DNA of 64,000 nucleotides from JASSUD01 sp031963445 (GCA_031963445.1 JASSUH010000003.1:1-64000), one strand, 5' to 3'; positions 1 to 9,597 are shown, counted from the first letter of the stretch. Translations and numbers: made by a program. The notes: generated by a model not told the origin, from the letters alone.

Positions 1-768
1 GCCATGATGTTGCTAACAGGCGTGGCACATGCGCAAAGCCTAGATTATCGGTCGATATGGGAATGCAGCAATCAGCCTAAAGTGAACTGGTATTGCGATG
101 AACAAATACAAGAAGAAGCGATAGAGGATCCCCCTCAGCCAGTCGCCCAACCTAAGCAGATTGAAGTAGGCCAAATTCATACGGCTAAACAGTTACGCGA
201 AGAGCTTAAGCGCCGCGAAGATATAGCCGTGATGGAGCCGACTGAAGCACATCTTAAAGACTATCTCGCGCTATGGCAGCTCACACAAGAAAAGGGAGCC
301 GTGTTTGCGGATAACTGGCGCAGAGTCGTATGGCAAAACCCTGATTTGGATTATTCGCTCAAGCGCCCTGCAAACAATGTCGCCATCAAAGCCTATGACG
401 CGCAACGTAGTCAGAATGAAGAAGAACAGCTACGTATTTTGGCAAAAGAGCATGGCCTGATTTTTTTCTTTCGTTCTGATTGTCCGTACTGCCATGCGAT
501 GGCACCCACGCTGAAGATGCTGGCCGATAAGTATGGAATAGACGTATTGGGGGTATCGATTGACGGTAAGGGAATAGCGGAATTTCCACATCCGCAAGAT
601 GGTCGTGCACAGGCCGCTGCATGGGGAATAGAGCGTGTCCCTGCCTTGTTCATGGGGTCTAAAAAAACCGGGGAGCATGCGCCTATAGGCTTTGGTGTGA
701 TGTCTTTGAGTGAGATTGTGAACCGAATTTTTGTATTAACGGGTACGAAGCCAGGGGACAACTTCTAA
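1..768 (+). CDS. traF: TraF, F-type conjugation thioredoxin-fold protein (5' end cut by window)
   Basis: This is the first copy of traF; the window begins inside its seventh codon. The complete copy lies at 61023-61808 (261 aa), and the DNA is identical where they overlap. TraF is a periplasmic protein needed for F-pilus assembly. The visible part holds the C-terminal thioredoxin-like domain with a CPYC motif (residues 167-170 of the full protein). F TraF itself usually lacks a redox pair, so the CPYC is notable and suggests a disulfide role. The stop codon is immediately followed by the traH start. The truncation is an artefact of where a circular sequence was opened. Confidence 0.9.
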   Translation, partial: AMMLLTGVAHAQSLDYRSIWECSNQPKVNWYCDEQIQEEAIEDPPQPVAQPKQIEVGQIHTAKQLREELKRREDIAVMEPTEAHLKDYLALWQLTQEKGAVFADNWRRVVWQNPDLDYSLKRPANNVAIKAYDAQRSQNEEEQLRILAKEHGLIFFFRSDCPYCHAMAPTLKMLADKYGIDVLGVSIDGKGIAEFPHPQDGRAQAAAWGIERVPALFMGSKKTGEHAPIGFGVMSLSEIVNRIFVLTGTKPGDNF

Positions 769-2183
769 ATGAAGCGGCTAAAGCAAATTGCGCTATTCCT
801 AATAGCAGGGCTGTTTTTTAATGCCAGTGCCTGGGCTATGTCGATGCAGGAGTTATTCGACAAGATTAATGCTCAAGGAAACGTAAGCAATCCTGCGATA
901 TTGCAAGGTCAGACGATGAATCTCTATACCGGTGGTAGCTTGTTTATGCGTATGCCTAAGCGTACCTATAACCTTGCCAGCACCACGCCGCCTAGCTGGA
1001 ATGCAGGGTGCGGTGGTATCGATTTGTTTATGGGGGGATTTAGCTTCATCAACAAAGAACAATATGTTGCGATGCTGCGCAATATTGGCTCTAACGCCGT
1101 AGGGTATGGCTTCAAGTTGGCGATTCAGAACCTATGTCCGACCTGTGACAACGTGATGCAAGCTCTGCAAGCTACCGCGCAGCAGGTTAACCGACTCAAT
1201 ATAGATTCCTGTGAAGCCGCTAAAGGCATAGTGAATGCCGCTGCTCCCGATACTTGGACACGCGGAAGGCAGGAAGCCGCTAAGAATTTCGGCGTTTGAT
1301 AGCAATCTCTTTGAAAACATCACAGATGCGTGGACAAAAGTCATGCACGATGCGAAGAAAGCCGATGAAGCGATGAATGATGCGGGAAATGCTAAACCAG
1401 AAGTGAAAGACCAATTGCCAACAGGCAATGTTGTCTGGAAAGCCCTTAAGAAGATGGAAGGCATTACCGATGAGCATCGGATGGTGCTCATGTCGATGAT
1501 TGGAAGCACCATTTTTCCGACAGATGGGAAATCAAAAAATGCTATTTCATTGGCTCGAAAAGAAATTACCGTTGAAACTTTAGTAGGGACACGCAGCACA
1601 TCAGAAAATATTACTGTTCCCATTTGGCGCTGTGATACGACGGCAGCCGATGGCTGTTTGTATCCTACAGAAGACGAAATAACAACCAAAAGTTTTAAAA
1701 CCATGGTTACTGAGAAGATGGCAGTAATCTCAAACAAAATCGCTGACCGATCTGAGCATGAAAATTTAGCCTCGGTATTAGGTTTTCTAAATGTAACTGA
1801 TTTACCAATTTATAAGATGTTGGCCGTTACCACAAGCATAAACAATACGGGGATGGCCGAAGCATTGATTGGGCGCTATCAAGATTTAATCGCTGCTAAA
1901 TATGCGGAGGTATACATTCAACGTGCGGTAAGCGGATCTACGAGCGTCTATCAATAAGTTTTTAAATGTCACAGACACGACACAAGCTGCAACCCTTAAC
2001 AAACTTAAGCCTCAATTAGAAGGAATCTCGCAATCAGCTAAACAAGTACTATCCATAGCGTACTCGCAAACCACCAGTACTTATAACATTGCGCAAGAAG
2101 TGCAATATATGGAGCGTGCATTAAACGCCAATTTATCGCAAACCCTACGTAATTCTCTTGCCTTTGGCAAAAGTCTGCATTAG
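769..2183 (+). pseudogene. traH: traH, copy interrupted by two single-base insertions
   Basis: This copy matches the intact traH at 61809-63221 base for base except for one extra T (run at 1295-1297) and one extra A (1930-1931). The first shifts the frame to a stop at 1297-1299 after 176 codons. The middle stretch then reads in another frame to a stop at 1957, and the end returns to the original product, stopping at 2183. Both differences are +1 in short runs, at the edge of a circularly redundant sequence, so sequencing or assembly error is more likely than true decay. TraH is a periplasmic F-pilus assembly protein with a C-terminal coiled coil. Confidence 0.85.
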
Positions 2184-2192
2184 GCCACGCCT

Positions 2193-5100
2193 GTGAATAC
2201 CATCGAGATACAAACCTATTGGAATGTCGAGACGCTGTATAACGTTTTTAATGCGGTGGCATCAGTCATGCAAAGCAGTGGCTTCCAGGGGGTATTGCGG
2301 TTTGTTTTTCTTTTTGCTTTTGGAATATTTCTCTTTGCCTATGCACTGAATAAACAATTTGAGATAGTGAAATGGTTTATTCAGGCGCTTATTTTTACCA
2401 CTGTATTAAACCTGCCTATTTCACGGGTGGTATTCACAGATCGCACGGGCCTTGAGCCACCGCGTGTCGTTGATCATGTCCCATTTACATTGGCATTTAT
2501 TGCACAAGGAACCAGTTTAGTTTTTGGCTGGCTCACGCAAACCTATGAAACTGTTTTTAATGTGCCGGATGATTTGGGTTTGCAAAAAGGAGATGTAGGC
2601 TTTGCACACCGCATTCTTAAACAAGTAAATCGTGTGACGATACGCGAACCTGGGTTACGTGCTGATTTGATGCAATTTATCAAAGAATGCACGATCTATG
2701 ATCTACGAGATAATCAGATTACTGCGCAGCAAATTGTAGGGAAAACCGATGCTTGGGATACCATTTTTACGAAAACGAATCCGGCCCGATTTGTAACCTA
2801 TAACACGCTCTCCGGTAAGCCCGAGACGAACACGTGCACTATGGTCGGCAGCATTCTTAAAAAGCGTGTTGATCAAGCGGCGATAGCCGGGCAACGATAC
2901 TATGGGAAACAAGCTTTTAACCGTGCTTCCAATGATGGGTTAGCCACCAGTCTTTTCGTATCGGCTATTGGCACCTCTTATGATTGGATTTTGAATAATT
3001 CGCAGAATGCTTCGGACGCCATGAAGCAGGCCATGTTTAATAATATGTGGCGAGAAGCCGGTAGCGAATTACCCGTCTTGTTAAATGACCCTGCGCGGGT
3101 CGCTGAAATGAACGCCCTAACAGGCTCAGCCCAGGCCGCACTTCAAACCAACACCTCAAACAGTACATTAAGTCTGCTCGCTCAAGAAACCCTTCCACAT
3201 GTACGTAATTGGATTGAAGCGATTATTTATGCGCTTTTTCCTGTGGTTGTCATATTGACGGTGTTGGCACCCGCAGAAGGCGCAAAAAAGATTATTGCGA
3301 ATTATTTTATGTCGCTGGCGTGGATTGGGCTATGGCCGCTTCTGTTTGCGGTTATTAATCATTTGTCGTTAATGCTTCTGCACCGTAAAGCGCAAGCACT
3401 TGAACTTGCATCCGGCGTGCCTTTTCAACTTTCTGATGCGTTTGACGCCACGCTCGTCGATGAGCAAACGATGATCGGTTATATGGTGGTGCTGGTCCCT
3501 TTTATAGCAGGAATGATCATTAAGCTTGGGCAAGGCGGCTTTATGGATGTAGCGGATCGCATGATGGGGGGACTCACGTCTACGGGTGCGACTGCTGCCA
3601 GTCATGCAGCAGGTGGGAATGTTCACCTGGGCCACACGGCACTCGATACGGCCTCTGTGAATAGCACATCGATGTCCAAATACGATAGCAATATGAGTTT
3701 ATTGAGTGGGAGCGCCACCTTTAGCCGCAGTGATGGCGGGACGGTTACGATGGCAGCAAATGGCAATGTAGCTTTACAGCAGATGCAAAACCGCATGTCC
3801 TATTCAATGGGATTAGATCAACGAGATGAGTCTTCGCGCAGTCAAGATGCGAATCAGACACATATTTCCTCACAAGGTAACCAACTTTCATCCCGTCACG
3901 GCGAAACTGCTTTACTCACCGATGTCAAGGCACATGACAATTCGCGAGGCAATTCTCAACACAACGATATAAACGCTGAAACCAGCGAACAGGGTAGCTA
4001 TGGTGGGTCACATAGCGGGGGGCAATCTCTCAATAACGAAGAGAGAGAGGTATCTAACTTTCATATAGACGCTCGTGCTCAGGATTCATTCGGCATGAAC
4101 CTTGGTTTAGGCTTAAGGGGCGGCGGCGGGGCAGCTCCTTCAGGCGGTGAACGAGGTACTAATGCTAATACCCGTGTGCCTAATCCCCAAGAAGAAGAAA
4201 GGCGCATTGAAAATACCATGAAACAGGGCGGTGCATCATCCGAAGAGATTGAAACAGCCTTGGCCAATTATCGTGATAATCCATCCAACGTGGCACCTAA
4301 TCGACAACAAGCCAAGCAACCTTTAAGCGCAGTATCAGGCCGCCGAGGATTGATAGAGGCAGGATTTGGCTTGAATTCACAAAAAATTTATAGTGCGTCG
4401 CATGGGCGGGATCGCAGCGATACCAACTCGCATTCCAAATATGAGCAAGCCCAACAAGAGGAACATTTCTCTATGTCTGGCTCCCGCTCTGATCGCCAAG
4501 GTATGAGTGAGCAATCTAGTCAAGTTAATCGTGATGGGAAAGATGCGACCTTATCGACGGCTGATGATCGTACCAACATTAGGGATGATTCTAATCGGCT
4601 AGACTCTACTATCGGTAATCGCGCACATCGTAGCGAAAGTCAGGCATTTGGAATACATCAAGATCTGATGACAAATACCTCTTTTCTTGCAGATGTAGCG
4701 GTGCGTAATGACATGAGTCCGATGCGTTTTATGAGTCAGTCGGAAGAACGAATAGCAGAAATGGCTAAAGACTATGCAGAAGAAAAAAGCGTAGTTCAGC
4801 AAGCCAAGCGCATACCAGAACAAAGCTTTTCTGGTGCTGTATTGCCTACAACACTGAATGAGTTGAATAGGTTATCTGCCTCGCAGCGTGCGCATATGCC
4901 AAATAATATATCCGCTCTGCATAAAGACAATGTAGCCAAAACTGGATTTACCACTGTAGAACCGCTTACAGTAGAAACCGATGCGCCAGCCATAGTGGGT
5001 GATGCTCAACGTTCAGTCTCTAAGCAATTGGATCCCGACGATAAAGAAAGTATACCGTCTCGTGCCAGTGCGTTAGATAAAAATGTCCGTGCTTGGGCCA

Positions 5101-5309
5101 GTCCAGATAAAGCGATAGGAAGAGGGCGCTTCAATCCGATGCAGGCGACAGAAGATACCGAAGGCCATGATATCGCGGACTATAGTAGTAAAGTGGTTAA
5201 TGCTGTGTTGGGGGGAGAAGGAACGGCCGATGGGGAAAAATTGACCGACAATATGAAGCGTAAAGAAGGTGCTTCTTTGTCGATCAATTCAGAATTTAAG
5301 AAAAAATAA
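2193..5309 (+). CDS. traG: TraG, F-type pilus assembly and mating-pair stabilisation protein
   Basis: A 1038-aa protein from a GTG start ten bases after the traH stop; F TraG is 938 aa. The N-terminal half is an inner-membrane domain with hydrophobic segments near residues 30-80, 338-396 and 427-446 and a periplasmic stretch between. The C-terminal half (about 450-1038) is soluble, low in complexity and rich in Ser, Gln, Asn and His. In F the N-terminal part works in pilus assembly and the C-terminal part in mating-pair stabilisation and recognition of the exclusion protein. It is the last gene of the transfer operon; two small genes converge on it from the other strand. Confidence 0.93.
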   Translation: MNTIEIQTYWNVETLYNVFNAVASVMQSSGFQGVLRFVFLFAFGIFLFAYALNKQFEIVKWFIQALIFTTVLNLPISRVVFTDRTGLEPPRVVDHVPFTLAFIAQGTSLVFGWLTQTYETVFNVPDDLGLQKGDVGFAHRILKQVNRVTIREPGLRADLMQFIKECTIYDLRDNQITAQQIVGKTDAWDTIFTKTNPARFVTYNTLSGKPETNTCTMVGSILKKRVDQAAIAGQRYYGKQAFNRASNDGLATSLFVSAIGTSYDWILNNSQNASDAMKQAMFNNMWREAGSELPVLLNDPARVAEMNALTGSAQAALQTNTSNSTLSLLAQETLPHVRNWIEAIIYALFPVVVILTVLAPAEGAKKIIANYFMSLAWIGLWPLLFAVINHLSLMLLHRKAQALELASGVPFQLSDAFDATLVDEQTMIGYMVVLVPFIAGMIIKLGQGGFMDVADRMMGGLTSTGATAASHAAGGNVHLGHTALDTASVNSTSMSKYDSNMSLLSGSATFSRSDGGTVTMAANGNVALQQMQNRMSYSMGLDQRDESSRSQDANQTHISSQGNQLSSRHGETALLTDVKAHDNSRGNSQHNDINAETSEQGSYGGSHSGGQSLNNEEREVSNFHIDARAQDSFGMNLGLGLRGGGGAAPSGGERGTNANTRVPNPQEEERRIENTMKQGGASSEEIETALANYRDNPSNVAPNRQQAKQPLSAVSGRRGLIEAGFGLNSQKIYSASHGRDRSDTNSHSKYEQAQQEEHFSMSGSRSDRQGMSEQSSQVNRDGKDATLSTADDRTNIRDDSNRLDSTIGNRAHRSESQAFGIHQDLMTNTSFLADVAVRNDMSPMRFMSQSEERIAEMAKDYAEEKSVVQQAKRIPEQSFSGAVLPTTLNELNRLSASQRAHMPNNISALHKDNVAKTGFTTVEPLTVETDAPAIVGDAQRSVSKQLDPDDKESIPSRASALDKNVRAWASPDKAIGRGRFNPMQATEDTEGHDIADYSSKVVNAVLGGEGTADGEKLTDNMKRKEGASLSINSEFKKK

Positions 5310-5332
5310 TAAAAACAAAAATTTTTTAAAAG

Positions 5333-5614
5333 CTAGCAATACACTTTTCCCCATCTATATTGAATCGTCGTACAGGATTCTCCAGTGGATGGATTAATAC
5401 TGCTCGATACAATCGGGAAAACTTCCTCCGCATCTTCGCTCAGTGATATATTTTTAAATCCATCACTGAGCCACCAGGCTAACAAGCAAGGGATCCAAAT
5501 AAAGCTACTACCTATCAGCATGCCCAAAAAATTCAGGAATGTTTTATCGGACAGTACAAAAGCGAGAAATAACGGTAAGCCTATCGGGAAAAGTAGTTTT
5601 TTTAGATAGCGCAT
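5333..5614 (-). CDS. Small inner-membrane protein beside traG
   Basis: A 93-aa protein with two strongly hydrophobic segments (about residues 8-24 and 30-50), followed by a short polar tail ending in a Cys. I do not recognise a family. It lies just past the end of traG on the opposite strand and is the second gene of a two-gene unit, starting two bases after the end of the 90-aa secreted protein. In F the gene after traG is traS, the small inner-membrane entry-exclusion protein, so exclusion is a reasonable guess from position and topology only. Coding status rests on tight packing and sensible composition. Confidence 0.55.
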   Translation of the reverse strand: MRYLKKLLFPIGLPLFLAFVLSDKTFLNFLGMLIGSSFIWIPCLLAWWLSDGFKNISLSEDAEEVFPIVSSSINPSTGESCTTIQYRWGKVYC

Positions 5615-5616
5615 GA

Positions 5617-5889
5617 CTATTTTCTTTGTTCAATGATTAAATAAAATGATTTCACACCGTTGGCATTAGGTGCTGATCCGCTATTTACCACCCGAAAACC
5701 TTTCTCGTAAATTTCCTGAACGCTTTTTACTGTTCCTATATGGTCGCAATCAATAGAAGCGCCGTAAGTATTAGGCAATGCTTCACTGGAATAGCAAAAG
5801 CCGCCTTTTAGGCTGCTAGCGGCATAGGTATTTTTTATGAGGCCGAGACAAGTAACAATTGATAAAGCAATAGCAAGCAGTATTCTCAT
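5617..5889 (-). CDS. Small secreted protein of unknown function
   Basis: A 90-aa protein with a clear Sec signal peptide (MRILLAIALSIVTCLG, cleavage probably after residues 22-24 at TYA-ASS) and a mature part of about 67 aa with two Cys that could pair. I do not recognise the family. It is the first gene of a two-gene minus-strand unit with the membrane protein at 5333-5614. The pair follows traG, where F carries traS/traT (inner-membrane plus surface exclusion), but no lipobox is seen here, so it is not a TraT-type lipoprotein. Confidence 0.6.
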   Translation of the reverse strand: MRILLAIALSIVTCLGLIKNTYAASSLKGGFCYSSEALPNTYGASIDCDHIGTVKSVQEIYEKGFRVVNSGSAPNANGVKSFYLIIEQRK

Positions 5890-6029
5890 GATTTCCCACC
5901 GTGTATAAAGTGATTTTCAATAAAAAAGAGATATTAAGCCATGTATAAAAAATGGCTACCGGCAATTTTACTGAGTAGAGTAAAAATTTTCATCTGAATA
6001 ATAGACATTGCTATACACAGGAACCCTGA

Positions 6030-7043
6030 CTATACGATCTTCTCATTAATACTTACCTCCAAAGTTCTCAAGCGATTAATAATCGCATCAAAAGAAGGAG
6101 GATTTTCAATGAACATACCCGAATCAATCATAAGCTGGAAATCCTTACGAAGCGCAGACATTGCTTTTTCATTTGGCAATAGACGAAACTGGCCCTCAAG
6201 GCAGGCATCGTAGTTAGCATAACTAGCGTTATAGAAAACCTTTTTATGCTTAATCACGTCAACCAACAAGTCACGATCTGCTAATGCCTCATGTCCAATG
6301 ACAAGATCAGCCAACATAGCTAAGTCATACCAATGACGTGATAGACGTTCGCTATTAGACCGAAATTCATCACGCTGACATTCGACATGTATCAACGTCG
6401 CTTTCTCCCAAAACGTGCGCATAGGAGAGAGCACATTTACCTGGGCGCGAGGAAACTCAAGTGCTGCAATGTGTTTTGCAATATCTGGTTGTACCTCATG
6501 TTCCTCATTCGGTTCAGTGATATTTCGTCCGCCAAACTCAACCAACACACTGTTCCCAATATAGTTATTAGCGGTCTTAAATACAGAGGGATAGTAGAGG
6601 CGCAGTTGTTCGCCATCATCACTGATTGAAATCCTATAACTGTCTACACCGAATTCACCAGCGAGCTTCGTATGAAAATAAGGCGCTATAACATTATGGA
6701 CATGCTCACGCACAAAAAATTTTAACTCTTCGCTAAATTTCTTCAACCGACTTTTTGATAGACCATCAGCAAATGGATCAAATGCACCATCCAAACCGCG
6801 ATAGTCGAGCGTGATGTCAACATCTTCAGAGAACCGTGAGATAGCTTCGAAAACCTTCGACAGCGAAGTTCCGCCTTTAAAGGCCATTGCTAGCCTATTA
6901 GGCATAGTAAATAAAGCCTGTAAAACCCAACAAACCCATACATCTTTTTCAAGGATAGTAGACGGACGAGATAATGGTGTAGTTAGACTGCGTAAGATTT
7001 TCGAGCGCTCGATAGAAGAAAGATGCAAAAAAGATTTAGGCAT
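6030..7043 (-). CDS. abiEii: AbiEii-type nucleotidyltransferase toxin
   Basis: A 337-aa protein with the nucleotidyltransferase signature of AbiEii/type IV toxins: KGGTSLSK at residues 56-63 and SEDVD at 72-76, which would bind nucleotide and Mg2+. The family transfers nucleotides to host RNA and causes reversible growth arrest or phage abortive infection. The start codon overlaps the 3' end of the partner antitoxin gene by 8 bases, so the two are translationally coupled. On a plasmid the pair could serve stabilisation, phage defence or both. The length fits the family. Confidence 0.88.
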   Translation of the reverse strand: MPKSFLHLSSIERSKILRSLTTPLSRPSTILEKDVWVCWVLQALFTMPNRLAMAFKGGTSLSKVFEAISRFSEDVDITLDYRGLDGAFDPFADGLSKSRLKKFSEELKFFVREHVHNVIAPYFHTKLAGEFGVDSYRISISDDGEQLRLYYPSVFKTANNYIGNSVLVEFGGRNITEPNEEHEVQPDIAKHIAALEFPRAQVNVLSPMRTFWEKATLIHVECQRDEFRSNSERLSRHWYDLAMLADLVIGHEALADRDLLVDVIKHKKVFYNASYANYDACLEGQFRLLPNEKAMSALRKDFQLMIDSGMFIENPPSFDAIINRLRTLEVSINEKIV

Positions 7044-7662
7044 GTAAACCTACTTTGCTTCTGCCATATTGGATCAAAGCATTACTCATCCACGCAGGCA
7101 TTACGCTGGTCGCAGATTTTAATACCTCGAATTCTTCGTGCGAGAGCTTATGTTGAATTTTCTCAATCAGTGATAGCGTGACTTCTTTCTTACCGAGATA
7201 CCACATTGCAGTTAAGGCTAATCCAGCTGGTCGGCCTGCCAATGCCAGCTTGCGTTGACACACATGCTGCAAACGGATTTCCTGCGCACCTAGCTGAATC
7301 CGCCTGGATGGGCCTGATGTAGAAAATATAGCTTGAATAGGGACCTGGGTAGTCAGCTCCAATCTACGAGCCGCCTCTGCGCCATGAACTTGAACAATAG
7401 CGCCACTGGTTTTAGCAATCGCTTCAGCTACTTGCATCGGCTCAGGCATTACATTGCCTACGAAGCGGCTCACTTCGGGGCGAGCATAGACACCGCGAGT
7501 AAGCCTTGCGATGTCTCCCGCCTTGACAAGCCTTGAAAGCGTTTGACCGACAGCCTCCCGTGTGCCATACCCCAACAAATTTTTTGGGGTAAAAGGCTTG
7601 CCTAGCGGCATTTTTTTTATGCGCTGACGGATCAGTTCAGTGGTTTTGATAATTGTATTCAT
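7036..7662 (-). CDS. AbiEi-like antitoxin (DUF6088-type winged-helix protein)
   Basis: A 208-aa protein with an N-terminal winged-helix DNA-binding domain (about residues 1-75, including a LTRGVYARPE segment) and a C-terminal antitoxin domain. It lies directly upstream of the AbiEii toxin and overlaps it by 8 bases. In type IV systems the antitoxin represses the shared promoter by binding inverted repeats and opposes the toxin without stable binding. The upstream AT-rich region (7663-7700) would hold the promoter and operator. It might equally be called DUF6088, a family that commonly pairs with such toxins. Confidence 0.85.
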   Translation of the reverse strand: MNTIIKTTELIRQRIKKMPLGKPFTPKNLLGYGTREAVGQTLSRLVKAGDIARLTRGVYARPEVSRFVGNVMPEPMQVAEAIAKTSGAIVQVHGAEAARRLELTTQVPIQAIFSTSGPSRRIQLGAQEIRLQHVCQRKLALAGRPAGLALTAMWYLGKKEVTLSLIEKIQHKLSHEEFEVLKSATSVMPAWMSNALIQYGRSKVGLHA

Positions 7663-8097
7663 GTATCAAAATATACATGAATTTGTGACAAATTAAAATA
7701 ACAATATTCTTCTTGAAGCCCAATTCGCAAATTCTCAGTGTAGAGATGTATCCACATTTTCTGTGGATAACTAACTCCAAATTTTGAGAATTTCCTTGCA
7801 GTGTCAGACTTTTTATCGGCAAGACTAAAAAGTAGGCATGATTGAGAACAGATTTATTGATTGAGTAATCCGACTAATTTTTTATAAAGTTTAATACTCA
7901 GATGATTTTTAAATCTCTAGACTTGGCATGGCATTCCTTCGAATTCTCAGTCTAGGGGGCATTTTTATGTATGGTTGAGAACCTGCTAAAACATATAAAT
8001 TCCTCATTTGGTCCTGCCCCAATTTTTTCTAGTTTAGAATGACTCTAAAACTGGCTCAGGTCCAATGTCAGTTTTCGTTATTTTTACAGGAAATGAA
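7663..8097. other. Intergenic region with paired DnaA-box-like sites
   Basis: A 435-bp AT-rich stretch between divergent genes. It contains TATCCACA (7749-7756) facing TGTGGATAA (7762-7770); the second is a perfect complement of the DnaA box TTATCCACA and the first is one base off. Motifs of the type AATTCTCAG/TTGAGAA recur (about 7732, 7786, 7848, 7953, 7975). It carries the promoter for the AbiE pair and probably one for the gene at 8098. It could be part of a replication origin, but it is 30 kb from the presumed rep gene. Confidence 0.35.
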
Positions 8098-8469
8098 ATG
8101 AATACGGAACTTTCACCTGAAGACCGCGCAGTATTTGCCAAGTTGCGACAAGAGGAATATATGGAGAAACTTCCGGCCATCGAAGCAGCTGGCCTAGAAG
8201 CTCTCAAAAGATTGCTTCCCCTTGCGCAAGGCCATACAGGGCAATGCCGCGTTATTGCTCGCTTTCTTGTAGGTTTGTATAACGGCACTCGCTTTCCATT
8301 TGACTTGACAAATTTCCGGCTCCTTGACAAGAAAATCTTCAAAGATTGTCTAGTGATTCTTGAAATGGATGCTTGTGCAAAGCAAGAGGTACATGAATAC
8401 TTCAAGAATGGCGGCCAGATTTGGGAAAAATTAGCAGACGACTGGAATATGAAAGACCACTCAAAATGA
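8098..8469 (+). CDS. DUF7673-like small soluble protein
   Basis: A 123-aa acidic helical protein. I chose the ATG at 8098, preceded by CAGGA, rather than an in-frame start 33 bases earlier. The segment LYNGTRFPFDLTNFRLLD resembles a conserved family of plasmid and integrative-element proteins (DUF7673), whose function is not known to me. A decayed second copy of the 5' part of this gene lies at 9774-9851, so the locus has been duplicated. No neighbour forms an obvious operon with it. Confidence 0.7.
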   Translation: MNTELSPEDRAVFAKLRQEEYMEKLPAIEAAGLEALKRLLPLAQGHTGQCRVIARFLVGLYNGTRFPFDLTNFRLLDKKIFKDCLVILEMDACAKQEVHEYFKNGGQIWEKLADDWNMKDHSK

Positions 8470-8620
8470 ATAGAATCTGAATCGTTCTAAAATAACCTGA
8501 TTTTAAAAATTTATTGCTGAAGAAGATCAGTTTATAAAATATATGGGTGCTAAAGCATTAGACCGATATAAATTTATACTTCAAAATTCACAACATTAAA
8601 AGCAAAATTGCAGGATATCT

Positions 8621-9445
8621 ATGCAAGCAATTGATTTATTCAACTTGAATAGAGAATTTGTAGACTATCTTGCCTTTCGAACCTTGAAAGATAATCTTAG
8701 CAAGTTCGATTTTTCTTATTTGAATGATTGCATAAATACATTCAATATAAAGCGCGCTGAAAAACTGCCCTTACTTTCTAAATCAGATTTAGAAAAAAAA
8801 GCTTACTTAGCTTTAGAAAATATTTTCATATTTCCTGTAGGTGGTACTAGTCATTGGGCAATAGAAGAAGAAATTAGAAGTGGTTTTTATTCTTTTAATC
8901 CAGATAATGCTAAAATGTGTTTATCATATTTTTTGGTTAACCATATAAAGGGGCATTGGGAAAGTAGCGTTGTTTGTGATTCAACTCTTATACTCGATAA
9001 AGAGCAGACAAAAGCTTTTGTTCAGGATTACAAATATAACCCTAATTATGAGAAATTCTGGCCGTTTATAGCCAGTAAGTTAAGAGGACCAGCATTAGAG
9101 GCTTTTTTTGATCTTCTAGAGCAGGAACCGCGTGATTTAATTGGGATATACCATCAGATTTTGATGATGCGCTGCTTATATGATGCTCGGTCAGACCTTT
9201 CTTCAGCGCGCATTGAAAAAATAGAAAAAGAGCTACTTGCATGGCTGAATTGGGAAATACGACGTACTGATAATAGCCATTTTGGGAAAGATCCATTATT
9301 TCCGGAACATCTTTTGATTCAAGCTTTAAAAGATATTTCGAGAGAGGATAACGCGCAAGATGCTAAACGTAAACTTATTAATGCTATGCGTGCACGTCCA
9401 TCACTCTCTCCAGAGGCATTAGAGGCTTTGTGTTTCGACGAATAA
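8621..9445 (+). CDS. Unknown 274-aa soluble protein
   Basis: I do not recognise this protein. It is mostly predicted helical, rich in Leu, Glu, Lys and aromatic residues, without signal peptide, membrane segments or an obvious catalytic motif. Base composition is low in GC like the leading region, and unlike the transfer genes. It is followed two bases later by a 49-codon reading frame (9448-9597), suggesting coupling. It sits among small toxin-antitoxin and repeat-protein genes, so a defence or host-interaction role is possible but unsupported. Confidence 0.65.
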   Translation: MQAIDLFNLNREFVDYLAFRTLKDNLSKFDFSYLNDCINTFNIKRAEKLPLLSKSDLEKKAYLALENIFIFPVGGTSHWAIEEEIRSGFYSFNPDNAKMCLSYFLVNHIKGHWESSVVCDSTLILDKEQTKAFVQDYKYNPNYEKFWPFIASKLRGPALEAFFDLLEQEPRDLIGIYHQILMMRCLYDARSDLSSARIEKIEKELLAWLNWEIRRTDNSHFGKDPLFPEHLLIQALKDISREDNAQDAKRKLINAMRARPSLSPEALEALCFDE

Positions 9446-9447
9446 AT

Positions 9448-9597
9448 ATGGATTCCATGAATACCGCAAATAAAAGGGATTTAAACATGAGCGCGCAGGA
9501 AGTTGAAGAACGCCTTAAGAATGTTAGCTATGCTCTTAAGAAAGTGTGTAATGAGTATTTCCCGCCAGCATTGGAAGTAGGCGTTCAAGATATATGA
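9448..9597 (+). CDS. Possible 49-aa protein following the 274-aa gene
   Basis: An ATG two bases after the upstream stop opens a 49-codon frame rich in Glu, Lys and Val (a helical segment around SAQEVEERLKNV). A second ATG at 9487 could also be used. The close spacing suggests translational coupling. The abrupt end, followed by a repeated intergenic element at about 9600-9720, also fits a truncated 5' remnant of a longer gene. No family recognised. Confidence 0.4.
   Translation: MDSMNTANKRDLNMSAQEVEERLKNVSYALKKVCNEYFPPALEVGVQDI

Noticed and set aside
769..2183. Biological inactivation of traH
   Set aside because: The other copy is intact and the two differences are +1 insertions in short runs; error is simpler.
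1..5309. A second transfer gene set (real duplication of traF-traH-traG)
   Set aside because: Identity runs exactly to both window edges, as expected of a circular molecule read past its start.
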